6,494 nucleotides of DNA. Source: Cyanobacteria bacterium HKST-UBA02 (GTDB taxonomy: Bacteria > Cyanobacteriota > Vampirovibrionia > Obscuribacterales > Obscuribacteraceae). The DNA is taken from contig JAGQHH010000096.1 of assembly GCA_020431945.1 (NCBI GenBank), forward strand, positions 1-6,494. The letters are read 5' to 3'. The position numbers were made by a program, and so were the translations under genes. Positions 1-5,901 of this stretch are shown here, in pieces (the stretch's first letter is position 1; every line of letters starts with the position of its first letter). Under the pieces are notes generated by a model. The model searched no databases, was not told the DNA's origin, and saw only the letters and a list, made by a program, of their open reading frames with translations.

Positions 1-85
1 CTTCGGCGGGCTGGGCTGTAACCGGCGAGAACAGAAGAGCGAAGGCGGGCATGAGAGCGAGAGTAACGAGGAGTTTGTTTTTCAT
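1..85 (-). CDS. Secreted or exported protein, N-terminal signal peptide only (cut by window edge)
   Basis: Only the first 28 codons are in the window; the gene continues past the left edge. The start ATG is at 85..83. The protein begins MKNKLLVTLALMPAF and continues ALLFSPVTAQPAE: a positively charged N-terminus (K2, K4), a hydrophobic core of about 15 residues, and a VTA-Q site fitting signal peptidase I (cleavage after about residue 24). It is therefore probably exported by the Sec route; the absence of a Cys after the core argues against a lipoprotein. The mature protein is unseen, so no function can be given. It lies 66 bases downstream of the YgfZ-TPR gene on the same strand. No good Shine-Dalgarno sequence is visible before the ATG. 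An upstream ATG at 96..94 is followed at once by TAA and cannot be the start. Confidence 0.75.
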   Translation of the reverse strand, partial: MKNKLLVTLALMPAFALLFSPVTAQPAE

Positions 86-151
86 AGTAATTACATTTAT
101 TCCCGGTTGTGTCCGGGGGATCTCGCCGGCCAGCCCGGTTTAACGATTACT
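86..151 (-). other. Intergenic gap between YgfZ-TPR and secreted protein genes
   Basis: This 66-base gap separates the YgfZ-TPR stop from the next start. It holds GC-rich short self-complementary words (GGCCGG, CCGG) without a long stem or T-run, so I see no convincing terminator. AACCGGG occurs twice as a direct repeat on the minus strand (140..134 and 108..102). The 3' end is AT-rich and contains the 8-base palindrome GTAATTAC (87..94) directly before the start codon. A weak promoter could lie here, but no clear -35/-10 pair stands out. Confidence 0.4.
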
Positions 152-1876
152 TCAACTTTCTACGGAAGCCAGATGAGCCTGCATTTTCTTGAGGGGCTCC
201 ATGTCTCCTCGTCTGGCTGCTACTTCCACGCCAAGACTCCAGGCATCGGCAGCGTCTTTGCGCTTGTCCAGAGCCAGGAGAGCCCTGCCCAGGTCGAGAT
301 AAGCGACAGTGTGGCTGGGTTTGATCTCGATGGCTCTGCGCAGATAGTCGAGTGCCCGCTCCGCTTCGTCGAGATCGAGAAGACAGCTACCCATTCCGTA
401 GTTAGCCAGGAGGTCTTGACTGTCGATTTCCAGGACCTGCTCGAACATTTTCATTCTCGAGACTGTCTCTTCTCGTCTTGCTTTCGTCTCGTCGTCTCGT
501 TTTTTCTCTTCCATAGCCAGTCTTGCCGCTTCGCGCATGCGTATGCTCATCGATTCTGCTTTATGCTCTTCGGCTTTTTCCTTGTCGCCTTTTTCGAGCC
601 AGAATACCGAGAGATTGGTGTGAGCCATGGCCGAGTTTGGATTGAGGCGTCTGAGCAATTCCATGGTCTCGATGGCCTCGTCGAGGCTGGAGCGTTTGGA
701 TAGTATCACCCCCAGTGCTTCAAGAGCATCCTCGAAGACCGGATCGAGAACAAGTGACTGGCGCAAGAGGGCGATGGACCGTGAACCTTCCACGGAGAGC
801 TCGGCGGGCTCCCGGGCATATTCTTGAAGTGCTTCCTCATAGAGGCTGCGGGCTTGCTCGCCCAGATCCGGGCGCTCATAAAAGGGTAGAAGCCTGACGG
901 TGAGCCTCGCCTGATTACCGTCTATAGTTACCTCCAGCTCGCGATCCGGGGTCCGGTAGTCACGCTTGATCATCACAAGAGCCAGATATCTACCGAGGAA
1001 TTCGGATGGACAATTGGATCTGATATAGCCGATCTTTTCCGTGTCTCTGAGTACCGGACTGCCCGGGGTCAATTCAGAACCAGGCGCCGGCTCAATCTCG
1101 GCTCCCACCAGGGCCCGGCTGGGAGCCCCCTGGCTGCGTATCCGGGCAAGCACCTCCTGTCCCTGGAAACAACCTTTCTCATAGCTCACAGCCGTCTCCG
1201 CATAAGGTGTTTCGGCGATCAGGTTGTCCTGGTCGAAATCGACGCCGAAGACCGCAATACCCGCCTCGATTCTGGCGGTACGGGCCAGATCGTCGTCGAG
1301 TTCCACCAGACCCCTTCTGGAGACCTCTTTCTCGATTGCTTTTCGCGGTTCTGCAGATCCCCGGGCAGAGCAGATTAGAAAGCCTTCTTCACCGGTATTG
1401 CTCACCGAGAAAACGGTTACTTCTTTTTCGAAAAGCCGGCCTTTCCAGATGTCCTGACTGAACAGCCTGGCATCGGGCTGGTCGAGTCCGGTCAGTAGAA
1501 TCAGCCGGCTCTGCCGTCCTTCCAGCAGATGAGCTGAAAAGGAGCCGGTGATCTCTTCGATTGCCACCCTGTCGTTGAATATGAAGCGTTCCAGGTGCTC
1601 GATGATCGGTGCTGCCCCGGGGGCGAGGAGGTAATAGGAGGGCTCTTTCTCGTCAGCGTCCGGGTCGAGATAGATATGGAAAACGCTCACCACATGAGCC
1701 TTCCTGCTTACCAGAGCGGAGAGCTGGCTGCCCCCGGGCTCGAGCCTGGAGATATCGCTGGTGACCTGGGATTGCAGGAAACGTCGGCTGTCTTTGCCGC
1801 TTATCCGAACGATCGCGGTCCGATTTTCGAAGCCGTGTTTGTAACAGCCTTTCTCTCTTATTGTCCTGGTGTTCAT
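152..1876 (-). CDS. YgfZ/GcvT-like folate-binding protein fused to C-terminal TPR domain
   Basis: This is a 574-residue two-part protein. Residues 1 to about 330 match a complete YgfZ (usual length about 325): a GcvT-like N-terminal segment (VRISGKDSRRFLQSQVTSDI, residues 23-42) and the family signature KGCFQGQE at 234-241 with the conserved cysteine C236. YgfZ proteins bind folate and support assembly or repair of Fe-S enzymes, with this cysteine important in E. coli. Residues about 340-574 are helical TPR-like repeats. The clearest are at about 383-416 (EALGVILSKRSSLDEAIETM) and 487-555 (ALDYLRRAIEIKP and AYLDLGRALLALDKRKDAAD). A highly charged helix or coiled coil at about 445-475 lies between them. 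TAA lies directly upstream in frame, so ATG 1876 is the first possible start; its Shine-Dalgarno sequence is weak. The A-type Fe-S carrier gene sits 71 bases upstream. The YgfZ half is secure and the repeat count approximate. The TPR part probably mediates partner binding (inference). Confidence 0.9.
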   Translation of the reverse strand: MNTRTIREKGCYKHGFENRTAIVRISGKDSRRFLQSQVTSDISRLEPGGSQLSALVSRKAHVVSVFHIYLDPDADEKEPSYYLLAPGAAPIIEHLERFIFNDRVAIEEITGSFSAHLLEGRQSRLILLTGLDQPDARLFSQDIWKGRLFEKEVTVFSVSNTGEEGFLICSARGSAEPRKAIEKEVSRRGLVELDDDLARTARIEAGIAVFGVDFDQDNLIAETPYAETAVSYEKGCFQGQEVLARIRSQGAPSRALVGAEIEPAPGSELTPGSPVLRDTEKIGYIRSNCPSEFLGRYLALVMIKRDYRTPDRELEVTIDGNQARLTVRLLPFYERPDLGEQARSLYEEALQEYAREPAELSVEGSRSIALLRQSLVLDPVFEDALEALGVILSKRSSLDEAIETMELLRRLNPNSAMAHTNLSVFWLEKGDKEKAEEHKAESMSIRMREAARLAMEEKKRDDETKARREETVSRMKMFEQVLEIDSQDLLANYGMGSCLLDLDEAERALDYLRRAIEIKPSHTVAYLDLGRALLALDKRKDAADAWSLGVEVAARRGDMEPLKKMQAHLASVES

Positions 1877-1897
1877 TTATTTTCTGCTCGAAAGTGG

Positions 1898-1927
1898 CGA
1901 CCCGTGCCGGTCAGCCGGCACGGGTCG
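1898..1927 (-). promoter_or_regulatory. Perfect 13-bp hairpin between the Fe-S carrier and YgfZ-TPR genes
   Basis: The arms CGACCCGTGCCGG (1898-1910) and CCGGCACGGGTCG (1915-1927) are exact reverse complements around the 4-base loop TCAG, giving a very stable GC-rich stem. It starts 20 bases after the carrier stop codon and ends 21 bases before the YgfZ-TPR start. Downstream on the minus strand there is only TTT, not a U-run, so it is not a textbook intrinsic terminator. It may be an imperfect terminator, an attenuator, or a stem that stabilises or processes mRNA and sets different expression levels for the two genes. Confidence 0.6.
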
Positions 1928-1947
1928 AGGATAGTCCTGATTTTTCT

Positions 1948-2298
1948 CTAAACAGAGAAAGACTCGCCGCAGCCGCAGGTCCCTTTGGCTTGCGGATTCT
2001 TGATTACGAAGCCTTTGCCTTGCAGACCGCTCTGGAAGTCCAGGACGGTGCCTTTGAGATAGATGGCGCTCTTGGGATCGATGAAGACCTTGACGCCATG
2101 TTGCTCGATGACATGGTCTTTCTCCTGGGCGCTATCGAAGCTCAGCCCGTAAGACATACCTGAGCAGCCTCCGCCGCGAATCTCGAGCCTCAGCCCTTCT
2201 TTGCCTTGCTCTTCCTTGAGCAGCTCTTTCACCTGTTCGGCAGCAGCCTCGGTCAGCGTGACCACGGCAGTGCTTTCCTGGGTAGTGGATTCGGTCAT
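1948..2298 (-). CDS. A-type iron-sulfur carrier protein (IscA/SufA/ErpA family)
   Basis: This 116-residue protein is of typical length for A-type carriers, which bind Fe-S clusters or iron and pass them to target enzymes in the cytoplasm. All three ligand cysteines are present in the family arrangement: C45 in GGGCSGMSY and C108/C110 in TCGCGESF near the C-terminus. The segment KSAIYLKGTVLDF followed by GLQGKGFVIKNP is also typical. I cannot assign IscA, SufA or ErpA by sequence alone, so no symbol is given. ATG 2298 was chosen because GAGGTGG lies 6 bases upstream. The alternative ATG at 2313 would add MRWQS and overlap the NUDIX stop as ATGA, with a weaker AGGA 8 bases upstream. No isc or suf scaffold or desulfurase gene is in the window. 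The neighbouring YgfZ-TPR gene fits a shared Fe-S role. Confidence 0.93.
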   Translation of the reverse strand: MTESTTQESTAVVTLTEAAAEQVKELLKEEQGKEGLRLEIRGGGCSGMSYGLSFDSAQEKDHVIEQHGVKVFIDPKSAIYLKGTVLDFQSGLQGKGFVIKNPQAKGTCGCGESFSV

Positions 2299-2304
2299 TG
2301 ATTG

Positions 2305-2311
2305 CCACCTC
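2305..2311 (-). promoter_or_regulatory. Ribosome binding site deciding the Fe-S carrier start
   Basis: GAGGTGG on the minus strand lies 6 bases before ATG 2298 and agrees with the 16S rRNA-complementary GGAGGTG. It overlaps the NUDIX stop codon (2310-2312). This favours the 116-residue form and suggests translational coupling to the gene before it. Confidence 0.6.
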
Positions 2312-2933
2312 ATATCGTTCGTCCTGATAATTTACCATATTCTCCCAGTTTCGAGGCTACTCTCGCCAGTTTGGGCTCCGGGCTCTTAATAAGCTCGGCA
2401 AGTTGGACGAATTTGTAATTGATGAGCTCGTCCTTTTTGATGTTTATATCCGCTTTCTCAGGTTGATCCGCCACCAGGACATAGAGAAAATCGTGGTGGT
2501 AATGGCTTTCCTCGTCCCTTTTAGCATTGGCAGGGATGAAATGAGTGTCTATATCGAGAGGAATCTCATGGTCCCGGTGCCAGTCTGCAGCCCGGACCCC
2601 GCTGATGCCTGTTTCTTCGGTAAATTCTCGGAAGGCGCCCCTTTCGGGTAGCTCGTCGGGATCGAGATGACCGCCGGGCTGGATCCAGATGTCCAGGCTT
2701 CTGTGGTGGACCAATAGAGCGGTACTGGCGATGGTATCAACGAACAGGGCGCTGGCGGTGAGGTGCCCGCGGAAATTGCGGCGCTGGCAGATGCTCGGTC
2801 CTTCCTCCCGGAGCTGGCTTGCAAGAGCCGTAAGAGCCTCTGTCTCCGCCGGGAAGGTGTTCAGATAACGCTGCAAGATTCCGCTCACCGCTTCCAGATA
2901 GGCGGGGCTGTTCTCAATCAGCTCAGTCTTCAT
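2310..2933 (-). CDS. NUDIX hydrolase
   Basis: This 207-residue protein has a perfect Nudix box, G-x5-E-x7-R-E-U-x-E-E-x-G-U, at residues 88-110. It starts GHLDPDE and ends REFTEETGI; R102, E103, E106 and E107 form the metal-binding core. The box is preceded by LLVHHRSLDIWIQPGGH, a common form in the family. NUDIX enzymes hydrolyse nucleoside diphosphates linked to another group, such as damaged dNTPs, NADH or sugar nucleotides; the substrate cannot be read from this sequence. The roughly 55-residue helical extension before the catalytic fold carries NFRGHLTASA, which recurs in NUDIX proteins of this kind. ATG 2933 has GGAG 10 bases upstream. ATG 2939 (adding MP) has it only 4 bases upstream and is possible. 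The start overlaps the upstream thioredoxin-like gene by 11 or 17 bases, so the two are co-transcribed. The stop overlaps the carrier's ribosome binding site. Confidence 0.93.
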   Translation of the reverse strand: MKTELIENSPAYLEAVSGILQRYLNTFPAETEALTALASQLREEGPSICQRRNFRGHLTASALFVDTIASTALLVHHRSLDIWIQPGGHLDPDELPERGAFREFTEETGISGVRAADWHRDHEIPLDIDTHFIPANAKRDEESHYHHDFLYVLVADQPEKADINIKKDELINYKFVQLAELIKSPEPKLARVASKLGEYGKLSGRTI

Positions 2934-3540
2934 CGGCATCTTTCTCCATGTACTTGCGGTACTCTCGTTTCAAATCTTTGTATAGCTCGGTGGCGTTGCG
3001 GTAGCCGCCCATGTTGCCGACCACGGTGCCGTCCGGGGAGACCACCTCCACATGAGGCACCATGATGCAGGAATATTTTCGATAGATGGCATATTCGGTC
3101 TCATTGAGAGTCTTGTCGAAAGCGATTTTGACCGGAAAGAAATCTCTCTCGATCAGCTCTCTGACATCGGGATTGTAGACCGAGAGCCTGGCCATACGCT
3201 GGCAGAGAATATTGTTCTCGTCCGTGTAGAAGATCAGGACAGGACGCCGGTCCTTATTGGAAGAGAACAATCTGCTGAAATCCATTGGCCGGTTTGCGGT
3301 TTTCTTTCCGGGCTCTTTCTCTTTGTCTTCTTTCTCCTCTTTCTTTTTGTTCTTCAAGAAATAGTCTTTCACTTCGTCTTTGCTCACCGCCGGAACCGCC
3401 TGCCAGGCTATCTTCGCCGAGGACGGGATAGCCGCTCCGGTTTCGAGTCGGTCGACACAGACTCTGGTGCCGGTGGCTATAAAGGCGGCGGTGAGAAGAA
3501 GGGAGACATTGCCCCTGGTATTGCCTTTCTTAGTCAGCAT
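2923..3540 (-). CDS. Membrane-anchored thioredoxin-fold protein with degenerate NxxC active site
   Basis: This is a 205-residue protein. A hydrophobic stretch at about 12-29 (VSLLLTAAFIATGTRVCV) after a basic start suggests an N-terminal membrane anchor or uncleaved signal. A linker rich in Lys and Glu follows at 63-80. From about 98 the sequence follows the Thioredoxin_7-like pattern: RRPVLIFYTDENNILCQRM, then DVRELIERDFFPVKIAFD, then the cis-proline motif MVPHVEVVSPDG (P162) and a C-terminal helix. Where active thioredoxins have CxxC, this protein has N110-I-L-C113, so the nucleophilic cysteine is missing and only the second remains. It is probably not a normal disulfide reductase. ATG 3540 is preferred because GGGAG lies 10 bases upstream. 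ATG 3561 would add seven residues, lengthen the permease overlap to 32 bases, and has no Shine-Dalgarno sequence. With the chosen start it overlaps the permease gene by 11 bases. The fold is likely; the role is unknown. Confidence 0.8.
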   Translation of the reverse strand: MLTKKGNTRGNVSLLLTAAFIATGTRVCVDRLETGAAIPSSAKIAWQAVPAVSKDEVKDYFLKNKKKEEKEDKEKEPGKKTANRPMDFSRLFSSNKDRRPVLIFYTDENNILCQRMARLSVYNPDVRELIERDFFPVKIAFDKTLNETEYAIYRKYSCIMVPHVEVVSPDGTVVGNMGGYRNATELYKDLKREYRKYMEKDADED

Positions 3541-4393
3541 CGTAGTGGTACTCCCGGGCATTTACTATGGCCGTGGCGCCGGCCAGGGCGATGAGAGTAT
3601 TGCTCACGGTCTCGAGAATCGGAGTGAAATAGAAAGGTCTGGCTGTGAACAGATCGTAGGTGTCTACTTTGGGAGCCAGGAAATTGGCCCCCTGGTAGAG
3701 CAGGCTCATATAGCTCTCGAATCCCTGCAGGGCCGAGCCGCCGAAGAGCACCGGGATTATCTCCCGGGTGAGCCAGTCGAGGATGCCCATGATCTGGAGC
3801 TCCATCAAGGTGATATCGGCATTGGAGCCGCTCTGGGGAAAAACCATGGATGCCGGCACCATGCGAATACCGATGGCCAGCTCGAAGGCGACGATGCCGA
3901 CCAGGATGCAGCTTTGATTGGGAAGGAGATAGATGAATGTGAAGATGCTCGAGATGGTAAGCGCTGCTACGATCCTATCGAAAAATTCAGCGGCGATCAT
4001 AAGAGGGGTCAGTCCGCTGTGGCTGAAGTTTCCGGCCAGAAGAAGAATGGTTGCCTGGGTGAGGGTGACGGCAGCGATTACCGTGGCGAGGGCGAGCCAT
4101 TTGGCTACTACATACTGGAAGCGATGCAGGGGTCTGGTGACGATTAGGGGCATATAGTCGCTGCGGCCGCCCAGAGTGAGGGAGCCCACGCAACTGGTGA
4201 TGGTGACCACGAAAAAGCCCAGGAGAATCGAGACGGTATTGGGATCTACCGGGCTCACTGTGGGCATCATCGGGGCGATTTCTCGGTTTCGATCGAGAAT
4301 CGGTCCGGCAATCGCGATCAGAAAAAGAGAGACCATGACGAATTTGTGCCGGCAGATCTTCAAGATTGTTTCTGAATAGATAGTACGGTTCAT
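3530..4393 (-). CDS. ABC-2 type transporter permease
   Basis: This 287-residue integral membrane protein has about six hydrophobic segments, near residues 17-33, 54-75, 97-120, 139-157, 161-177 and 262-277. After the second segment comes GGRSDYMPLIVTRPLHRFQY, then VVAKWLA. This matches the cytoplasmic loop of ABC-2 permeases, which usually reads like SDE..G....L..P..R..Y...K. A long loop at about 178-261, predicted outside the helices, separates segments 5 and 6 and contains amphipathic stretches. It is the membrane half of an exporter or other ABC-2 system whose ATPase is the gene just upstream; ATPase stop and permease start overlap as ATGA (4390-4393). No second permease is visible, so the unit may work as a homodimer. 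The substrate cannot be inferred; drug, lipid, polysaccharide and gliding-type systems all use this family. The Shine-Dalgarno sequence is weak, so translation is probably coupled. Confidence 0.88.
   Translation of the reverse strand: MNRTIYSETILKICRHKFVMVSLFLIAIAGPILDRNREIAPMMPTVSPVDPNTVSILLGFFVVTITSCVGSLTLGGRSDYMPLIVTRPLHRFQYVVAKWLALATVIAAVTLTQATILLLAGNFSHSGLTPLMIAAEFFDRIVAALTISSIFTFIYLLPNQSCILVGIVAFELAIGIRMVPASMVFPQSGSNADITLMELQIMGILDWLTREIIPVLFGGSALQGFESYMSLLYQGANFLAPKVDTYDLFTARPFYFTPILETVSNTLIALAGATAIVNAREYHYDAD
3551..3555 (-). promoter_or_regulatory. Ribosome binding site of the thioredoxin-fold gene
   Basis: GGGAG on the minus strand lies 10 bases before ATG 3540, inside the end of the permease gene. 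It supports ATG 3540 over ATG 3561, which has no purine-rich site in front of it. Confidence 0.45.
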
Positions 4394-5307
4394 TGTTTCT
4401 TGTCGAAAAGCCTTTCCAGAGGAGTCGATTCGGGGCTGGCCGACTGGATTTCGATGCCGGCATCCACCATGGCTTTGAGGGCGGCGGCGGCCACCGCCGA
4501 GCGCTCCACCGATATCCTGGCACCGCTTTCGGTGAGCTCCATGAGAGCTGTCCCGGGAGGAAGGATCTCGTTGATAAGCCGTTGTTCGAGATCTTCTTCC
4601 TTATCTCTTGCCAGCCATTTGATCCTCAGGATATGGGGGAGATCGTCACCGTCGGCTATGGCTTTGATACTGTCGATCTCGCCGTTGCGTATAAAGGCGA
4701 CCCGATCGCAAACACGCTCCATCTCGTCGAGATGGTGCGAATTGAGGATTATGGTCACTCCCTTCTGCTTGAGCTCGAGAAGCAGCTCACGAAGCAGGGC
4801 TACCCCCGGGGGATCCATGCCGGAGCCGGGCTCATCGAGAAAGAGAATGGCAGGATCGCCGATGAGAGCCTGAGCAAGACCGAGACGTTGCAACATGCCC
4901 CGGGAGAATTTGTTGATCCGCCTGTCCCAGGTATCGCGCTCGAGACGGACCATATCGAGGACGGCTTCGACTCTTTCCTGACGTGATTTCCGATCCCCTC
5001 CGGACAGGGCATGGTGATAAGCGATGAAACGCCGGGCTGTGAACCATGATTCGAAAAATGGACGCTCGGGGAGGAAGCCCAGAGTCTCACGCACTGCCAG
5101 ATCGTTTGGGTCGAGACCATCTATGCGGACAGTGCCACCATCCGGATGAAGAAGCCCGAGCATGCAGCCCATGAGGGTGGTCTTACCGGCACCGTTGGGA
5201 CCGAGCAGACCGAAACATTCTCCCCGGGCGACATCCAGATCGATACCCTTGAGGGCGAGGTCCTTTCTGCCCTCGTAGGCTTTGACTAGCTCTCTGACTT
5301 CGATCAA
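4390..5307 (-). CDS. ABC transporter ATP-binding protein (ABC-2 export type)
   Basis: This 305-residue cytoplasmic ATPase powers the permease downstream. Visible motifs in order: Walker A GPNGAGKTT (36-44); Q-loop region LGFLPERPFF, with Glu81 in place of the usual Gln, as often seen in this subfamily; signature FSRGMLQRLGLAQAL (134-148), a variant of LSGGQ; Walker B ILFLDEP (154-160) with E159; D-loop SGMD (162-165); and switch histidine H191 in NSHHLDE. Residues from about 220 form the accessory C-terminal domain, ending in SASPESTPLERLFDKKQ, which resembles the SLE..F ending common in CcmA/NatA-like ATPases. The start codon is TTG at 5307..5305. The in-frame TAA at 5322..5320 is the only upstream boundary and no ATG or GTG lies between, so TTG is well supported. 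CGGA lies about 8 bases upstream. The gene follows the unknown 193-residue gene after 12 bases. Confidence 0.94.
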   Translation of the reverse strand: MIEVRELVKAYEGRKDLALKGIDLDVARGECFGLLGPNGAGKTTLMGCMLGLLHPDGGTVRIDGLDPNDLAVRETLGFLPERPFFESWFTARRFIAYHHALSGGDRKSRQERVEAVLDMVRLERDTWDRRINKFSRGMLQRLGLAQALIGDPAILFLDEPGSGMDPPGVALLRELLLELKQKGVTIILNSHHLDEMERVCDRVAFIRNGEIDSIKAIADGDDLPHILRIKWLARDKEEDLEQRLINEILPPGTALMELTESGARISVERSAVAAAALKAMVDAGIEIQSASPESTPLERLFDKKQ

Positions 5308-5319
5308 GCGATTGATCCG

Positions 5320-5901
5320 TTATGCTCTGACGTCTGGCGAGAAGGCGTCGAAGACTACCTGCCCTAGTTCGCCCAGAAGCCGGAAGGCTTCCCTGCAAAC
5401 ATCGAGATCGAGCTGGTTGAAAGACTTGGGCTGGGACAGATAGACGCCGTAGCCGGCACGCACCACCAGCTCGTTGAAGCCCGTATATTTCTGGAGGTCC
5501 TCGATGCGGTCTTTGACTCCTGGATAATGCACGAAGCGCTCTGCCTGTTCGGAGCTGTTATGGTTGAATACATAACGTCCTTCGAAATGCTTGTCCCCCA
5601 CCGACTGACCCCGGGACTCGAAAAGAAAGATCCGGGACAGGACAGAGACTATGCCGGTGGCGAACCTGGGCACCAGAGATATATAGAAGACCTGATCCGC
5701 GGGCGGGCGACTTTTCGCATCAGGCTCGGTCTCCACGAAATAAGAGACGCCGAAAGGAAATCCCGAACGAATAGCCTCCAGGGTCGCCGGGAAGCCCAGC
5801 AGGGTTCCCTTGATACAGACTTCGACGCGCTTCGAGTCGTCCACAACCTTGCCTTCGATAATCTCGGCTATGGCTTTTTGTTTTGCCAGATCTGCGGTCA
5901 T
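5320..5901 (-). CDS. Conserved-looking protein of unknown function, 193 residues
   Basis: I do not recognise this protein. It has no signal peptide or convincing membrane helix and few cysteines (C29 and C169). The N-terminal half looks beta-rich (RVEVCIKGTLLGFPATLEAI and QVFYISLVPRF), followed by VSVLSRIFLFESRGQSVGDKH. A middle motif FEGRYVFNHNSSEQAERFVHYPG leads to KDRIEDLQKY, then NELVVRAGYGVYLSQPKSF, and the C-terminus is helical (LDVCREAFRLLGELGQVVFDAF). The second half loosely recalls proteins with an F...FVF..N....A..F......V...L..L layout, but I can name no family. The start overlaps the stop of the TPR gene as TGATG, so the two are translated together. No Shine-Dalgarno sequence is seen. 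It precedes the ABC ATPase by 12 bases. It could be an accessory or regulator of the ABC unit (inference). Confidence 0.85.
   Translation of the reverse strand: MTADLAKQKAIAEIIEGKVVDDSKRVEVCIKGTLLGFPATLEAIRSGFPFGVSYFVETEPDAKSRPPADQVFYISLVPRFATGIVSVLSRIFLFESRGQSVGDKHFEGRYVFNHNSSEQAERFVHYPGVKDRIEDLQKYTGFNELVVRAGYGVYLSQPKSFNQLDLDVCREAFRLLGELGQVVFDAFSPDVRA

Noticed and set aside
86..126. Candidate promoter before the secreted protein (CGGACA, 16 bases, TAATTA)
   Set aside because: The -35-like word is poor, and transcription would begin at the start codon itself. The AT-rich gap end makes such matches easy by chance.
107..703. Plus-strand open frame (198 codons) opposite the TPR half of the YgfZ fusion
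   Set aside because: The minus-strand frame encodes recognisable TPRs in exactly this region. The antisense product is rich in F, S and H with no domain pattern.
1915..1947. Hairpin 1898-1927 as a plus-strand terminator using the T5 at 1941-1945
   Set aside because: The T-run begins 14 bases after the stem, too far for an intrinsic terminator, and there is no plus-strand gene to terminate.
1943..1960. AT-rich 7-bp inverted repeat (TTTCTCT/AGAGAAA) over the Fe-S carrier stop codon
   Set aside because: The stem is short and A/T-dominated, partly coding, and not followed by a T-run in the minus-strand direction; it is likely chance.
3380..4147. Long plus-strand open frame (255 codons) opposite the permease and thioredoxin-like genes
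   Set aside because: It runs antisense across two well-supported overlapping genes, has no recognisable motifs, and its composition fits a shadow of the C-ending codon bias.
4393..4986. Plus-strand open frames opposite the ABC ATPase
   Set aside because: The minus strand carries all ABC motifs here; the antisense frames lack any family signal.
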